Source: Ptychodera flava (lineage: Eukaryota; Hemichordata; Enteropneusta; Ptychoderidae). From it: a DNA stretch of 64,000 bases. The notes beneath the pieces were generated by a model. The model was given only the letters and a program-made list of their open reading frames with translations. It did no database searches and was not told the origin of the DNA. The stretch spans positions 47,331,637 to 47,395,636 of the forward strand of contig NC_091928.1 of NCBI RefSeq assembly GCF_041260155.1, written 5' to 3'. The position numbers and the translations under genes are program-made. Each line of letters begins with the position of its first letter. Position 1 is the stretch's first letter. Below, one piece after another: positions 21,476 to 32,157 of this stretch.

Positions 21476-22829
21476 TTTGCCGTGTTTTCTGCTGAGTTTT
21501 CGTAGCAGCGAACGTTAGACGCACCTTACCGACTGGCAAAATACTGAGAAAGGCGCAGACGACAAAAAATTTGTCCTAATGTTCCCGCTATTTTCCGGCC
21601 CCATCGATATAGTCGTCAGCAGTTACCGTCTGCAGCCCGTCAGGTTTATAGGATATAGTATTTTTAGTACAGTTCAACACCTTAATATTTAACCAAGCAT
21701 GTCAAACTTTCAGGCCATTCTGAATACAGCTTATCACAAACAAGTATCACTTTATTTTTCTAAATATTGTTTACGGAAATCACGCTAAGCTGGTCAGGTA
21801 AATACTTCGCAAGCTCTGACCCGGCCCTCGGAGCCGGCCGCGGTGAGACGAATGGTATACTCATGCAGAAAAAAGTTCCGGTTGATGACGTACAACAGGG
21901 GTAATTCGGATTTCTTATCCGTCCTGTTCTACGTCACACAGGTGGGAATTCGGGCCAGTTCATGTGATAAAACATATGAAACTGATGAAAAATTAAATGT
22001 TAACATTTTCTCTTGAATCGATTTTCATTGTAAAATAAAGTACTGGTATTGCCAATGACATATATGTTGTATGCCATTTGATTTAATATTTAATGAAGAA
22101 AACAAAACTTTTCAGCAGCAACTCAACTATCAGTAACTAATTTTGTTTTGTGATATTTGCTGCACTTGTAATTGCATTAACTCCAGTCCTCTGTCACACA
22201 TGTTGACATTGACTTGGTTTTTAAACATTGGTTGAAATTGTAAAAAACATGACCTGCAAACACTTTCAACACCCTGAAAGGTTTATTAAAATAAACAGCA
22301 TACATTACTCCACCTCGAAACACCTTAATAAAGCTAGCATTGTGCGTTGTAAAACACCGATGAAAACTTTTAAGACAATGAAAGAACAATAACATGCATA
22401 AATCCTTACCAACAACCATACAGAGTAATGTAATTGAAAGTTGAAATACTATTTGCATCTCATTTTGTTTTCCAGTGGAAATGGCAAAATAAATTTACAT
22501 GCTGACTTTTCTCAGAGAATGTACCCCTTCAGTTTGTCATAACTTGCTTCTCGTGACTTTAATGGTAATTTAACGATTATTTTGAATTTTTACTGAAATA
22601 TCTAAATGCACTTTTACTACACAATTATTAAACCTTCATCGGTACAAATATAATTCTGCTTAATTTATTGTTGTGTGCGTGTTACCAAAGTTTGCGATGT
22701 TAAAAAAGTTGCTTTTTAATACTCTATTGAACAAAAATTGTGTCGAGGTAACTCCTGGAAAAAATTGCTACCGTACCCATTTTGAGTGCAGCCAAACGTG
22801 CAACCAACAATTAAATTTACGGAATGAAG

Positions 22830-23496
22830 ATAGAAACTACAGAAACGGCCTTTTCTGCTTCATATCTGGACATTTTACTTGAATTTGACTCTAATGGTCA
22901 CCTTTCTACTAGGCTATATGACAAGAGAGATGATTTAAACTTTAGTATCATCAATTTTCCACACCTCATAAGTAATATTCCACTCTCACCAGCTTATGGG
23001 GTATACATTTCCCAGCTTATTCGATATGCTAGAGCATGCAGTTCATATGGTGATTTGTAGAGAGACATGGCCATCTCTCTTACAAACTGTTAAATCAAGG
23101 TTACACCGGAGCAAGACTTGTCTCTACATTCAAACGCTTTTTTGGCAGGTATCGCAAGCTGGTAGATAAATACAATATCTCTCTTCGACAAATGATCACT
23201 GATGGCATCGGTGACATTGGGCCTTAGTTAGCGACCACTACCTATCTGACTTATAGATTGATATATGGCGGGTGCCACATGTGGGGCAGGATGCGCATAC
23301 TATTTTCGAAACACCTGACATCACTTCTTGGTCTTCTGGCCAGAGGTCCATATATCTTTCTTTCATGAATGTGACTTTGTTTGTGTACCGTCTATTTACT
23401 GTCTGTTCTGTGCTGTTTTGTGTCTATGTTTACAACTATTGTCTTACGAATTCTGACCTAATGTTTTTGGAGTATGGATTGGTATGATTCCGATTA
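22830..23496 (+). mobile_element. 5'-truncated retroelement: reverse-transcriptase C-terminal end and 3' UTR
   Basis: Coding starts in mid-protein (ETTETAFSASYLDILLEFDS...) and includes LYDKRDDLNFSIINFP and SPAYGVYISQLIRYARACS. This block follows the YTDD catalytic region in a retroelement RT family common in invertebrates and fish. A frameshift and stop follow at about 23057; the expected continuation (GARLVSTFKRFFGRYRKLVD, then DKYNISLRQMITDGIGDIGP) is in another frame up to a stop at 23226. The 3' part includes 'gggtgccacatgtggggcagga'. The second R2 copy lacks the whole segment: 'acggaatgaagat' runs straight to 'acctt..cttcctcaaaca'. Family not named with certainty. Confidence 0.65.
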
Positions 23497-23656
23497 TACC
23501 TTGCTTCCTCAAACATTTTGTTTTGTAAAATGTTTTTACTGACAAGATACTTTCAGTGATGAGTAGGCTGTCACTTCCTGTGCTTTTTGAGACAATCATT
23601 CATCTATGTATTTATATGAGTTCGCGTTCTGTTCCTATCTGGTGTAGCTGACATGG

Positions 23657-23753
23657 CAGCAGTACTGTTGAAAACAGTATTTATAGCGCCCTCAAGGATC
23701 CTTGAAAGAGACCTGTGAGGGCGCTAAAAACTCTGTTTTCAACAGTACTGCTG
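23657..23753. repeat. Foldback element with GCAGCAGTACTGTTG arms (R2 copy 1)
   Basis: About 42-bp arms (GCAGCAGTACTGTTGAAAAC..., then TATAGCGCCCTCA) are inverted around 'aggatccttgaaagagacctg'. The same hairpin is at 60723-60819, so it was present before R2 duplicated. Confidence 0.8.
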
Positions 23754-24224
23754 TTCCACAATGTGCATTCTTGTTTTCTTACTCCATTCCAGCGGTGCTT
23801 GCAAAAACTCGCGATTCATTACAAGCTTTAACAAGTGGCTGGAAGTAGAGACACGTAACTTTGCTGTACTAGAAAGAGATATGTGAAATAAAAAAGAATT
23901 TAAAGGGTCAGAAGCTGTAACTTTGAAGATTTGTGGTACAATTTTTGTTTTGCATATTAATTACACAGTTTTCTATTTGACTCCCCAAGCATGTTGAGAA
24001 ATACAGTATATAGCGTGCAAGCTCTGCCTTTAAACATGTAGACTGCATATTTACTGTTGACAGGTAAATTCTGGTCCTGACTACAAGTGTAAAAAGTGGA
24101 TTTTACAAGTATAGAAGATGTGGTGGCAGTGAGTGTTTTGGGAAAAGAAAAAACACTTGCAACTGATAGGCAAAACGAAAGTAGTGATAAAAATAATTAG
24201 GAGTTACAGCTATTGACCTTTTAA

Positions 24225-24574
24225 GGTAATATGCACCTCGAAAGTGAAAGACTTAAACTTTTGCTCAAACTTTCATCAGTGAAACTTTCAACCATTCTCT
24301 TACCAAAGCAAGAATAAAAATCAGGGTCACCGTGCGAACTTTGGTACTAGAGAGACAAATAACCTGTGATTATTCGATATTTGAAATCCAAAATGGCCGC
24401 CATCCCTGTGTTAACTCTGTGAGAAAAAATAAAATTTTCGATTTTCGAAAAACTAAGACGGTGAAAACTTTTCTTTCGCCAAGAGCTTCAAAATGAGCCC
24501 CCACAAGTGGTAGGTCAGAAGAAAATTGATAAAATTTGAAGGCCTGAATTTCTGTCCCCGAGGTGCGTTCTACC
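24225..24574. mobile_element. TTAA-site MITE with a preserved empty site
   Basis: Left end GGTAATATGCACCTCG, right end CGAGGTGCGTTCTACC, flanked by TTAA at 24221-24224 and 24575-24578. The second R2 copy (about 61288) reads 'gacgttttaaactaacgtagcc' with a single TTAA and no element. This establishes TTAA as the target and the 350-bp length of the insertion. Confidence 0.9.
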
Positions 24575-25242
24575 TTAATAACTGTAGCTTCTGTATCAGC
24601 TTAACCGATCGCACGACAACCGAAAGTAAAGGATCGACCATCAGATGTTTTCGGTCAAAATGGGAATATAGCCCTTAACTTGAAGAAATTTAAATTACCA
24701 ACAGGTTTAAAAAAATATCTTGACATGATAGTCAAACAGCAAAAAATGCAGAATTCTAAGGAATAAGCGCATGTGTCACGAAAACTCTGACCAATATTGA
24801 ATCCGACGACCTCAATGACCTAACAGTCAATTCTGAAGACGCTTTTTCTTTATTTTGAAACATCCGCGATGTCGCCCTTCACACTTCGTCGGTCGAATGA
24901 CTTTTAAATAACGAAACGGCATTCATCTTTATCTGCGTACACTTGTACGGCGCTATTTGACAAACACGGTTATCCGACAGAATCTGCTCCATTTCGCCGT
25001 AACCCTGCTCGTTTGGTATAGAATAGTCCCTAAGCATAATACGATCACATGGCATACAAACTAAAACAGCCGTAGATCTTAAACGTTTCCCAAAGTTGCA
25101 GTACAGTCGTCAAAATGAGTAAATGAGTAAAATCATCATAACCTCATTCTTGCATTACGTTAGACAAGCAGCGGAGGTTAAAGGGGCAGTTGCTGTAAAT
25201 GTGTAACTACCATCTGATACTAGGGTATCATCAGTCTTCCCA

Positions 25243-25293
<51 letters not shown>

Positions 25294-25452
25294 GCTTGCC
25301 TGCCTGCCTGCCTGCCTGCCTACTTGCCTGTCTGTCTGTCTGTCTGTCTGTCTGTATGTATGTATGTATGTATGTATGTATGTATGTATGTATGTATGTA
25401 TGTATGTATGTATGTATGTATGTATGTATGTATGTATGTATGTATGTATGTA
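25243..25452. repeat. Compound microsatellite (CTGT)n-(TGCC)n-(CTGT)n-(ATGT)n
   Basis: About 210 bp of tetranucleotide runs. Both strands give long spurious open frames here (Cys/Val/Met or Thr/Tyr/Ile/His repeats), which are not genes. It lies exactly where R2 homology ends. Confidence 0.95.
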
Positions 25453-25499
25453 TTCAAAATTCCTCTCTATATACATTTCCATCTGTTCTATATCTGAAA

Positions 25500-27660
25500 T
25501 AAGCGTGATTGTGTAAATTAATTTTTTTAACATTTTGCGCCTCGCACAGAGAGTCATCCAACCATTTTTCATGATTTTTTAAAATATGTCTCGTTTTGCG
25601 ACAGTTAATATGCAAATTAAATTTTAATTAACATGACACTGCTAAACGTCTTTCAGTGGTGGTCAATCTTCACATACATGTATCTAACATCCGAAGCCGG
25701 TTTAATCAAATCTAGTTCAGTAATTTTGGCTAGATCTCAAATAAAAACATTAATTAATCATACAAATTCGAACTTGACTTGACAATGTTAAATGTCCTTA
25801 AAAGTTGTTACACCTCTGTATGACCAATCATGATCTGTGACAAGTTTCATCAAATTTTGACCTAAAAAGTCGTTCTCCTGACCTATAATAGTCTAAACGC
25901 CCGGGCATCTTTCCATTCGAAAGGATATCTTTGGAAAGCTAACGTTGAGAAAAAATGGAAAAATTCAATGATGTCATTCATATTATTTATATAAATATGT
26001 TGTATTTTCTTTATTTAATGATGCCATATATCGTTTGAGAGTAGTTGATGCATATTCTTAAGTGCGGTGATAAACAACCTATAAAACGCCGTAATCATTT
26101 CCGACCGATTGCCCGATTTGTGGAACAGATTACAGGAAAAACAATGTTTTCATTAGTTTTGAGAAAGTTGTTCTAAAGCCAGAATAATTACCGGTTGAGG
26201 GCGCCTTTCTCCGCTCTTTAGCCAAACGACTCCCCACGCCTGGACCGCATACAGTACTGTTACTCTTGGGGTAGAGTAACCGTGCATCTAGCAACTTTAA
26301 TAACAGTCAAAGGTCATCAGCAGCATTAATTTCACTTAAAGTTCACGATGCATTCTGCCTTAATAATTTAATCGATTTTATTGACATCTAATTATCATTG
26401 AGCTGAAAATAGGAGACATCAATATCAAAGAGTGATAAGCCACTCCTATGGCCAAAATGGTGTGTTTCCTGTAGCATGCCTCCGAGAGTAAGCATAGGTA
26501 GTTAAGGAAGTTTTTACCTCTTTTTGTTGGCTGAGACCTACAAACGTTTTACAAATTAGAACATTTCCTCGAAATATATGCAAAATGGTCTTGGGTCAGT
26601 CAGGTTAGAAGAAACGTATACAGACTAATAGATGTTAAACAGTTTACCCCAGCATTTTAAATGTACCGAAGCCTTTAGTAAAATAATGGAAGCTATAAAG
26701 GATACATTCCTGCTTTAAAACATGAACAATAAAAAAATATGTAATGCCCATTTTGAGTCAGAAGTTGTAGCTGTTGTTCAAAAACTGGGGAAATAAGAAA
26801 TTTCACATTCAGTTTCTTTCAGTTTCTGCTACTTTAATTGGATGTAACTTTAACCCATTTAGTTTAAAATCTTATATGCAACACGATTGGAACTAATTTG
26901 GGGGGATAGGATATTGAAATAATGTTGCTTCAATCAGCAAATTTAACCTCATCTACTGTTCATTTTTTTGCAATTCACTTGTTTTGATGGGTACTTTGTA
27001 ATATTGCAACTTACAGCTGTGGGGCACCTAACACTTTTGATAAATTGGAACAATTAGAAGACCCTTTTCTTCCAATTTAGTTCTAATCGTGTTATTTACG
27101 AACCCAGTCAATTATCACCAGTTATTTTAGAGGCCCTCTCTGAGTCAGTCTTTTTCTTGCTTTCTTGTTAAGGAGTTATCGCAAGAATACAAATACTTTG
27201 GCAGTTCAAAGTATATAGAACAGCGAAGGTTACACCAAAATCGGTGCCAACAGAAGATGACATCGTTCAAATGTATGAGAACACAGGAGGGCCACTGACA
27301 AGAAGGAGGGTGTCCTGCGGTGATCCCCTGTCTGGCTATCCTGAATTACAGCTAGAGTGTCAAAGGCATTTCCAATCGCAGAGTGATAGTCCGCAAACCA
27401 TCTACTCAAGCATTGTACACGGAAATATTTAGCCATATGAGTCAATATTGAGATTATTCATCACTCTTTCGCAACAACTGGCAATAATGCATCATTAAAA
27501 TTAAGGTCACCCTTTTTATGAAATTGGCAAACCGAACTGGCCATACACTGCATCATGTGAGATCTTCTGCAAATGCCTTGTTTGTCGTTAGCTTCCATTA
27601 GGCCATGTTTAAGGGCATAAAAGTCATATTCTTCAATAGAAGCTATTCTTATAGGCTATA
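25500..27660. other. No feature recognised
   Basis: Unique-looking AT-rich sequence on both strands with no frame resembling a known family. A short frame at 27244-27432 has no supporting motif. Confidence 0.5.
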
Positions 27661-27663
27661 ATT

Positions 27664-27752
27664 TATGTATGTATGTATGTATGTATGTATGTATGTATGT
27701 ATGTATGTATGTATGTATGTATGTATGTATGTATGTATGTATGTATGTATGT
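27664..27752. repeat. (ATGT)n microsatellite
   Basis: About 22 uninterrupted tetranucleotide units. Confidence 0.95.
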
Positions 27753-27988
27753 GTGAATATCCACATCAAAATATTGATAACTGCAGCACCTACCATATTA
27801 GTATTTGGTGTGTTGAAAATATGCAAATGAGGTAAAAAAATAAATTTGTCATATGCCGAAAGTCAGGAATGGAGAGCCTGATTGAAAAACAATGCCAATT
27901 TGTTCATTTTTGGGATAGTATTAAGAATGTTTGGCTTTCGGTAAAATAGTTCAAAATTGTCTTCTTCAGAACTGCTTGTTTTGGAGCC

Positions 27989-28474
27989 TTAAATGTGACA
28001 TAGATATTCGTTAGGATCTCCTGGTACGAATTTGTTGAAATTGTAACGGAATTTGTAATGTAGTATTTTAAGGACTTTTTTGTGATTCTTGATCATAAAA
28101 GTCACATCCTTCAAAAATACTCTGACACCTTTTGAAGTCAGCATGCAAGTCTCCATGGTTGAACGAAGATTGACATTAAACGGGGGGTTGAACCATATGA
28201 TGTTTCTGCTTCGTTGGTGTTTCCTTTTTACTTGTTCTGGTTTGCAGGTGAGCTGGAACACAAAGCCACAGGTCTTTAGTGCTTCCTGGTATGGTTGAAT
28301 GGCTGCATTGAATGACTGGTTATCGGACGAGATGCTGGACAATCTTCTGTTGATTGCTTCAGTTATATTTTTGATTATCGATGGTGGGTGGTTGCTTTTG
28401 GTGTCGACGTACAGTGGAGTGTTGTTTGGCTTGGCGAATGGTCTGAATCTGCAAGTCCTTAGGTCAAGGGTCAT
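27989..28474 (-). pseudogene. Penelope-like element RT C-terminal fragment
   Basis: A 161-codon frame, open throughout, starting MTLDLRTCRFRPFAKPNNTP. It contains TKSNHPPSIIKNI, INRRLSSISSDNQSFNAA, YQEALKTCGF and RSRNIIWFNPPFNVNLRS. This succession (KPN.....Y....SNHPPSI, RLS.LS, Y..AL..CGF, R.RNI.WFNPPF) is the conserved region after the RT palm and before the GIY-YIG nuclease of Penelope-like and related Poseidon/Neptune elements. The C-terminal part departs from the family after NPPF, and no endonuclease follows. The 5' (RT palm) side is cut by a (TA)n run at 28505. Confidence 0.7.
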
Positions 28475-28503
28475 GTCAAGGCAATGTACCTATTTCTTGT
28501 TGG

Positions 28504-28504
<1 letters not shown>

Positions 28505-28580
<76 letters not shown>

Positions 28581-28605
28581 TAAATATATATATATATATA
28601 TAATA
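28505..28605. repeat. (AT)n microsatellite
   Basis: About 70 bp of pure TA repeat followed by interrupted TA/TAAA to about 28605, directly at the broken edge of the PLE fragment. Confidence 0.95.
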
Positions 28606-29096
28606 TATCATATATAAATACACACACATAATTACACACACACCACACATCAGAAAATAATATTTTTCCTCGTTACTTTGCGATTACATGTAAAGCGCCC
28701 TCTATACACCTTCCTAAACTTTATAAATTTCTGGTTTTCCTTTGTTCTCACTCGTACCCTTTTCACTCATCCGCTATCATCAAAATAAATCCCATAGCTT
28801 ATCAAGTACGTTCTTTTCTGTATGCTAGACATTTCTTTCCAGTTCAAATTGCAATGTAATGTTTCTTAGTCAAATCCACTTCTATTCTTGCATCACTCAC
28901 CCCATTATCACTTGCTAAATTGAACAAATTTAACGAACAGGTCTTTCAATTTACATGCATCCTGAGATCTTTACATTTCATCACTCTCTTTAGATTTACC
29001 TGAAGAAGCTCTAGCTATACAGCGAAACGTCTTACACAAGAAATGCATCAAAGTGTAGACGAAATAACCAGATTGTTAGCGTGATCCTTTTCAACA

Positions 29097-29133
29097 TTAC
29101 ACACACACACACACACATGTATATGTATGTATG

Positions 29134-29202
<69 letters not shown>
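29097..29202. repeat. (CA)n then (AT)n microsatellites
   Basis: CA run at 29097-29116, ATGT-like units, then about 64 bp of TA from 29138. Confidence 0.95.
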
Positions 29203-29206
<4 letters not shown>

Positions 29207-30957
29207 TATATATATTTATTTATTTATTTATTGTCATATATTGTCATATATTGTCAGATCAATAAATCAATCGATCAAAGTATTGACAGACCTTGAGAAA
29301 TCCTAATTTTATTAAAGGGAAACCTAAGTCCAGCGACATTGACCGTTTATCCCTTCCAAAATCACCCTTGAATAAAATGCAGCTCAAATTTGCAACATAA
29401 TTGCACGCGCCGACGACTACGGAGCGACGAAAAGAGACATTGAAGTAGACGACATTTATGGAAATGAGCTCGGAATTCCATGGGCGCGAAAGGGCTCATG
29501 GGAGGAGCGTGCGTGACGTCATCGGCGATACAGACAATGGTTCTACTCCGGAATAAAAAGGACGCTATGCGTACGCCGTTCTACATACTCAGTACGCCCA
29601 AATAATCACGTGATGCCGGTACAAACAAACCCACATGTGTACTGAACGCGTATGGAAATACACGTACGTCTGTGCGCGTTTGCGCACATGGCTGTGTTTG
29701 TACCGTGGTCGATTCGAATTCCGGGTTTGGTCTATTGTAGCTAGCAGCCAGGAGGGAGGGGAAAACTCCGAACGCGACGCGCGATCCTATGCTGTGTACA
29801 TTTGTGACGTCAGAGGTCAAACAGCTGATAGCGGGCGTGAGTGAGTCGCCGATACAGAAACGACCCCGTCGTATTTCAGCTCCTTGTGATGTACATATGT
29901 TTTCATTTCACTGAAGGATGATATCTTTGATTCGATAGTGAACCGGAATTTATGTTTCGTGTGCTTTTGACAGGCTCTTGCGTTTATTTTTGGTTTTATT
30001 CGTGAAAAATTGTCAGCTGTGGTCATCACCACTTGACCTAAAATCGTCCAAAAAATGACGTTTTTGCTGCAAAAAACCGCCTGGATGGGACATTTCCATT
30101 TACGTGGCACTGATTTCGATTGCAGATATGGAATCCTTGGTACACCAGGTTAGTGCATGCCAATTTTGAAAGGTTTGCCCTTTTTCAAAAGATTTATCCA
30201 TACATTTAAAGAATTTTGCCAGGTTTGATATATTTTAATGGCTGTCATACTCATATAAAACACATGTTTGTCATGTACCGGTACACCACCACGGTGTGGA
30301 GGGACCGTGACACCACCAATTATCATGTAGAAACACCAGGTAATTGTTATAATACTCATAATTAGTATTCAATGAAATTCTAGAATCATTACATGTAATA
30401 AATGATGTCTTAATCAGTCATAGTTGATTTTCAGAAGATCAATTTAAGGAAAGTTATGAAAATCAATAGGACCCAAGGATCCACGATAGATTTCTGTCTG
30501 AAATTTATATCATGGAAAGATATTGTTATATGCTTGAAAACAGTGTCACAGATTTCTTATGCTTGCCCTTCTTTTTTTGAGCAATAAAAATTTTAGTCCA
30601 ACACATTTAACTGCCCATATCTTTAAAACAATGAAAGGGGAAATCTGTCAGACACTCTTTTTGAGGATGTGAAAACAGCTATCTATCTTGCATATTTCGA
30701 CCGGAAATGTAGCAGCTTTGTCACAGAAAGTGAGAAAAATCAAAGGTCAAATATGACAAATCTGTCACTCAGATGATGAGAGACAGCATTCCTGACTTTG
30801 ACTCAGAACAGTAATTTGGCAGCTAGCTGAATTACTGTACAATAACATGTCACTCTAGTTCAATCTTGACGGGTGTAGCATGCTAGCTCAGCCTGGTTAA
30901 CTACGCGCTGATCTTATAAAGTGGTTCAAGATTGTACTACTGATTTCGTCATTGATC

Positions 30958-31002
30958 TTTGTTTGTTTGTTTGTTTGTTTGTTTGTTTGTTTGTTTGTTT
31001 TT
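30958..31002. repeat. (GTTT)n microsatellite
   Basis: About eleven tandem tetranucleotide units. Confidence 0.95.
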
Positions 31003-31612
31003 ATTGTTTATTGGACCTGGTAATTTACTTGAATGATATGATTGCTGGAATTGATTTGATGTCATACTTCCTGAAGTATGCCACTTGAGTACTGCAGTTC
31101 TTTCATGTTCAAGTTCACCCTATCTAAGAACTTTTCAATGTTTAATCTGTGAGAGGATCAGTACAATGGAGACTTTGGCTTGAAGGGCTAAGATCAAAAG
31201 AAGTTTCTTGTGATAATTCAAAAAAAAAATGAAATGCCCAGTAATTACATCTCCTACAGTTTCATCTGTTTGTTAAATCTGCATTCATATTTGAATAACA
31301 TGTACAACTAACAATAAAAATAATTCATGAATCTTATTAAATGTGCAACTTTCTACAAATAATTTGGAATTAAACTATTATAAAATAGTGCTCATTGATA
31401 TCTACTTGTTCATTTTCAGGAGCAGTGAACTCAGGATACATGGTATTCCACTGGAAGTAAATTCATCAGTAAAATCTGTAATGGAATAAACCTGGAAAAT
31501 GAAATGTGTTTTAATTGCCAGATGTGGAAGATTGAAAATGGTGATGGAACAGAGATGCAGCAAATACATCATTCAGTACTGCTGGACACTTAATGCCAGG
31601 AAAAAGTACATT

Positions 31613-31699
31613 GACTCCACCAGGGTTTGAACCTGGGACCCCCAGATCCTGTCGGTGCTGTAACATGGATCTGTTGCTTGCCCACTGAGCTATAGAGTC
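31613..31699 (-). tRNA. tRNA-like sequence (tRNA pseudogene or SINE head)
   Basis: Minus strand: GACTCTA (31699-31693) pairs with TGGAGTC (31619-31613) as a full 7-bp acceptor stem. The A box is TAGCTCAGTGG and the B box GGTTCAAACCC within a perfect T-arm (CCAGG/CCTGG). The middle is wrong for a functional tRNA: CAGATC/GATCTG encloses a 19-nt loop without a normal anticodon loop, and the D-stem is poor. An intron in the anticodon loop is possible but the U33 position does not fit. Most likely a tRNA-derived SINE head or pseudogene. Confidence 0.6.
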
Positions 31700-32157
31700 T
31701 CACAAACATCTGATCCTGGATGTAGAATATAAATGAAGCTAGTGATAGTTAGGATGTGATGGGATGTAGTACTAAATTGGGTGATGTAGAAAGTATGTAA
31801 AAAGAGAAAGAGTTTAGATGTTAATTGGGGTGATATTATAAGTATGATGACATTATGCTATGAAAAGAAGCAATTACAATTTTTTAGATCAGTGAGGACA
31901 TGGTTAATGAAAGAGAGTGTGAGGGAAAAGTGATCATGACATGACTTTATTGTAGCAACATGACAATTAAGCTATTATTATCTGGTGTAAATTTGAAAAA
32001 GACATACAAAACATTACTTTATTGATTCGATATTCTGTTTCAAGCAATTAAAAACATTTTCATCCAAATTTAATTTTCATCCAAATTTAATTACTTTTAA
32101 GTCAAAAGTGGTAGACATACTGAGGCAAGGTCCATTTTACGCCTTTGCTCTTCATGG

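Larger units (their letters stand above)
19206..21968. mobile_element. 2.8-kb insertion in R2 carrying the palindrome and the Crypton
   Basis: In the second R2 copy 'tttaatatgtatat' (59690-59701) continues directly into 'taaacgtatgaaactgatg'. Here the two sides are separated by 19206-21968. The sequence TTTATCACATGAAC just inside the palindrome (19376-19389) is matched inverted at 21957-21970. Whether the palindrome and the Crypton arrived together or one after the other cannot be told. Confidence 0.6.
21969..25230. repeat. R2 block, left copy
   Basis: Matches 59700-63640 in direct orientation over about 3.3 kb; an extra 125 bp of R2 lies at 19080-19205 before the insertion. Landmarks shared by both copies: 'aacattggttgaaattgtaaaa', 'cacttttactacacaattat', the foldback at 23657, 'cgattcattacaagctttaac', and the end 'ttgcattacgttagacaa...accatctgata'. 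Indels between copies mark insertions at 22830-23496 and 24225-24574. No conserved coding frame. Confidence 0.8.

Noticed and set aside
25199-25572. Long frames on both strands rich in Cys/Val/Met or Thr/Tyr/His
   Set aside because: Translation of tetranucleotide microsatellites.
28996-29045. CTGAAGA...GAAACGTC resembling a hammerhead core
   Set aside because: The base after CTGAAGA does not pair with the base before GAAA, and it is on the strand opposite to the nearby PLE fragment. Possibly a decayed motif only.
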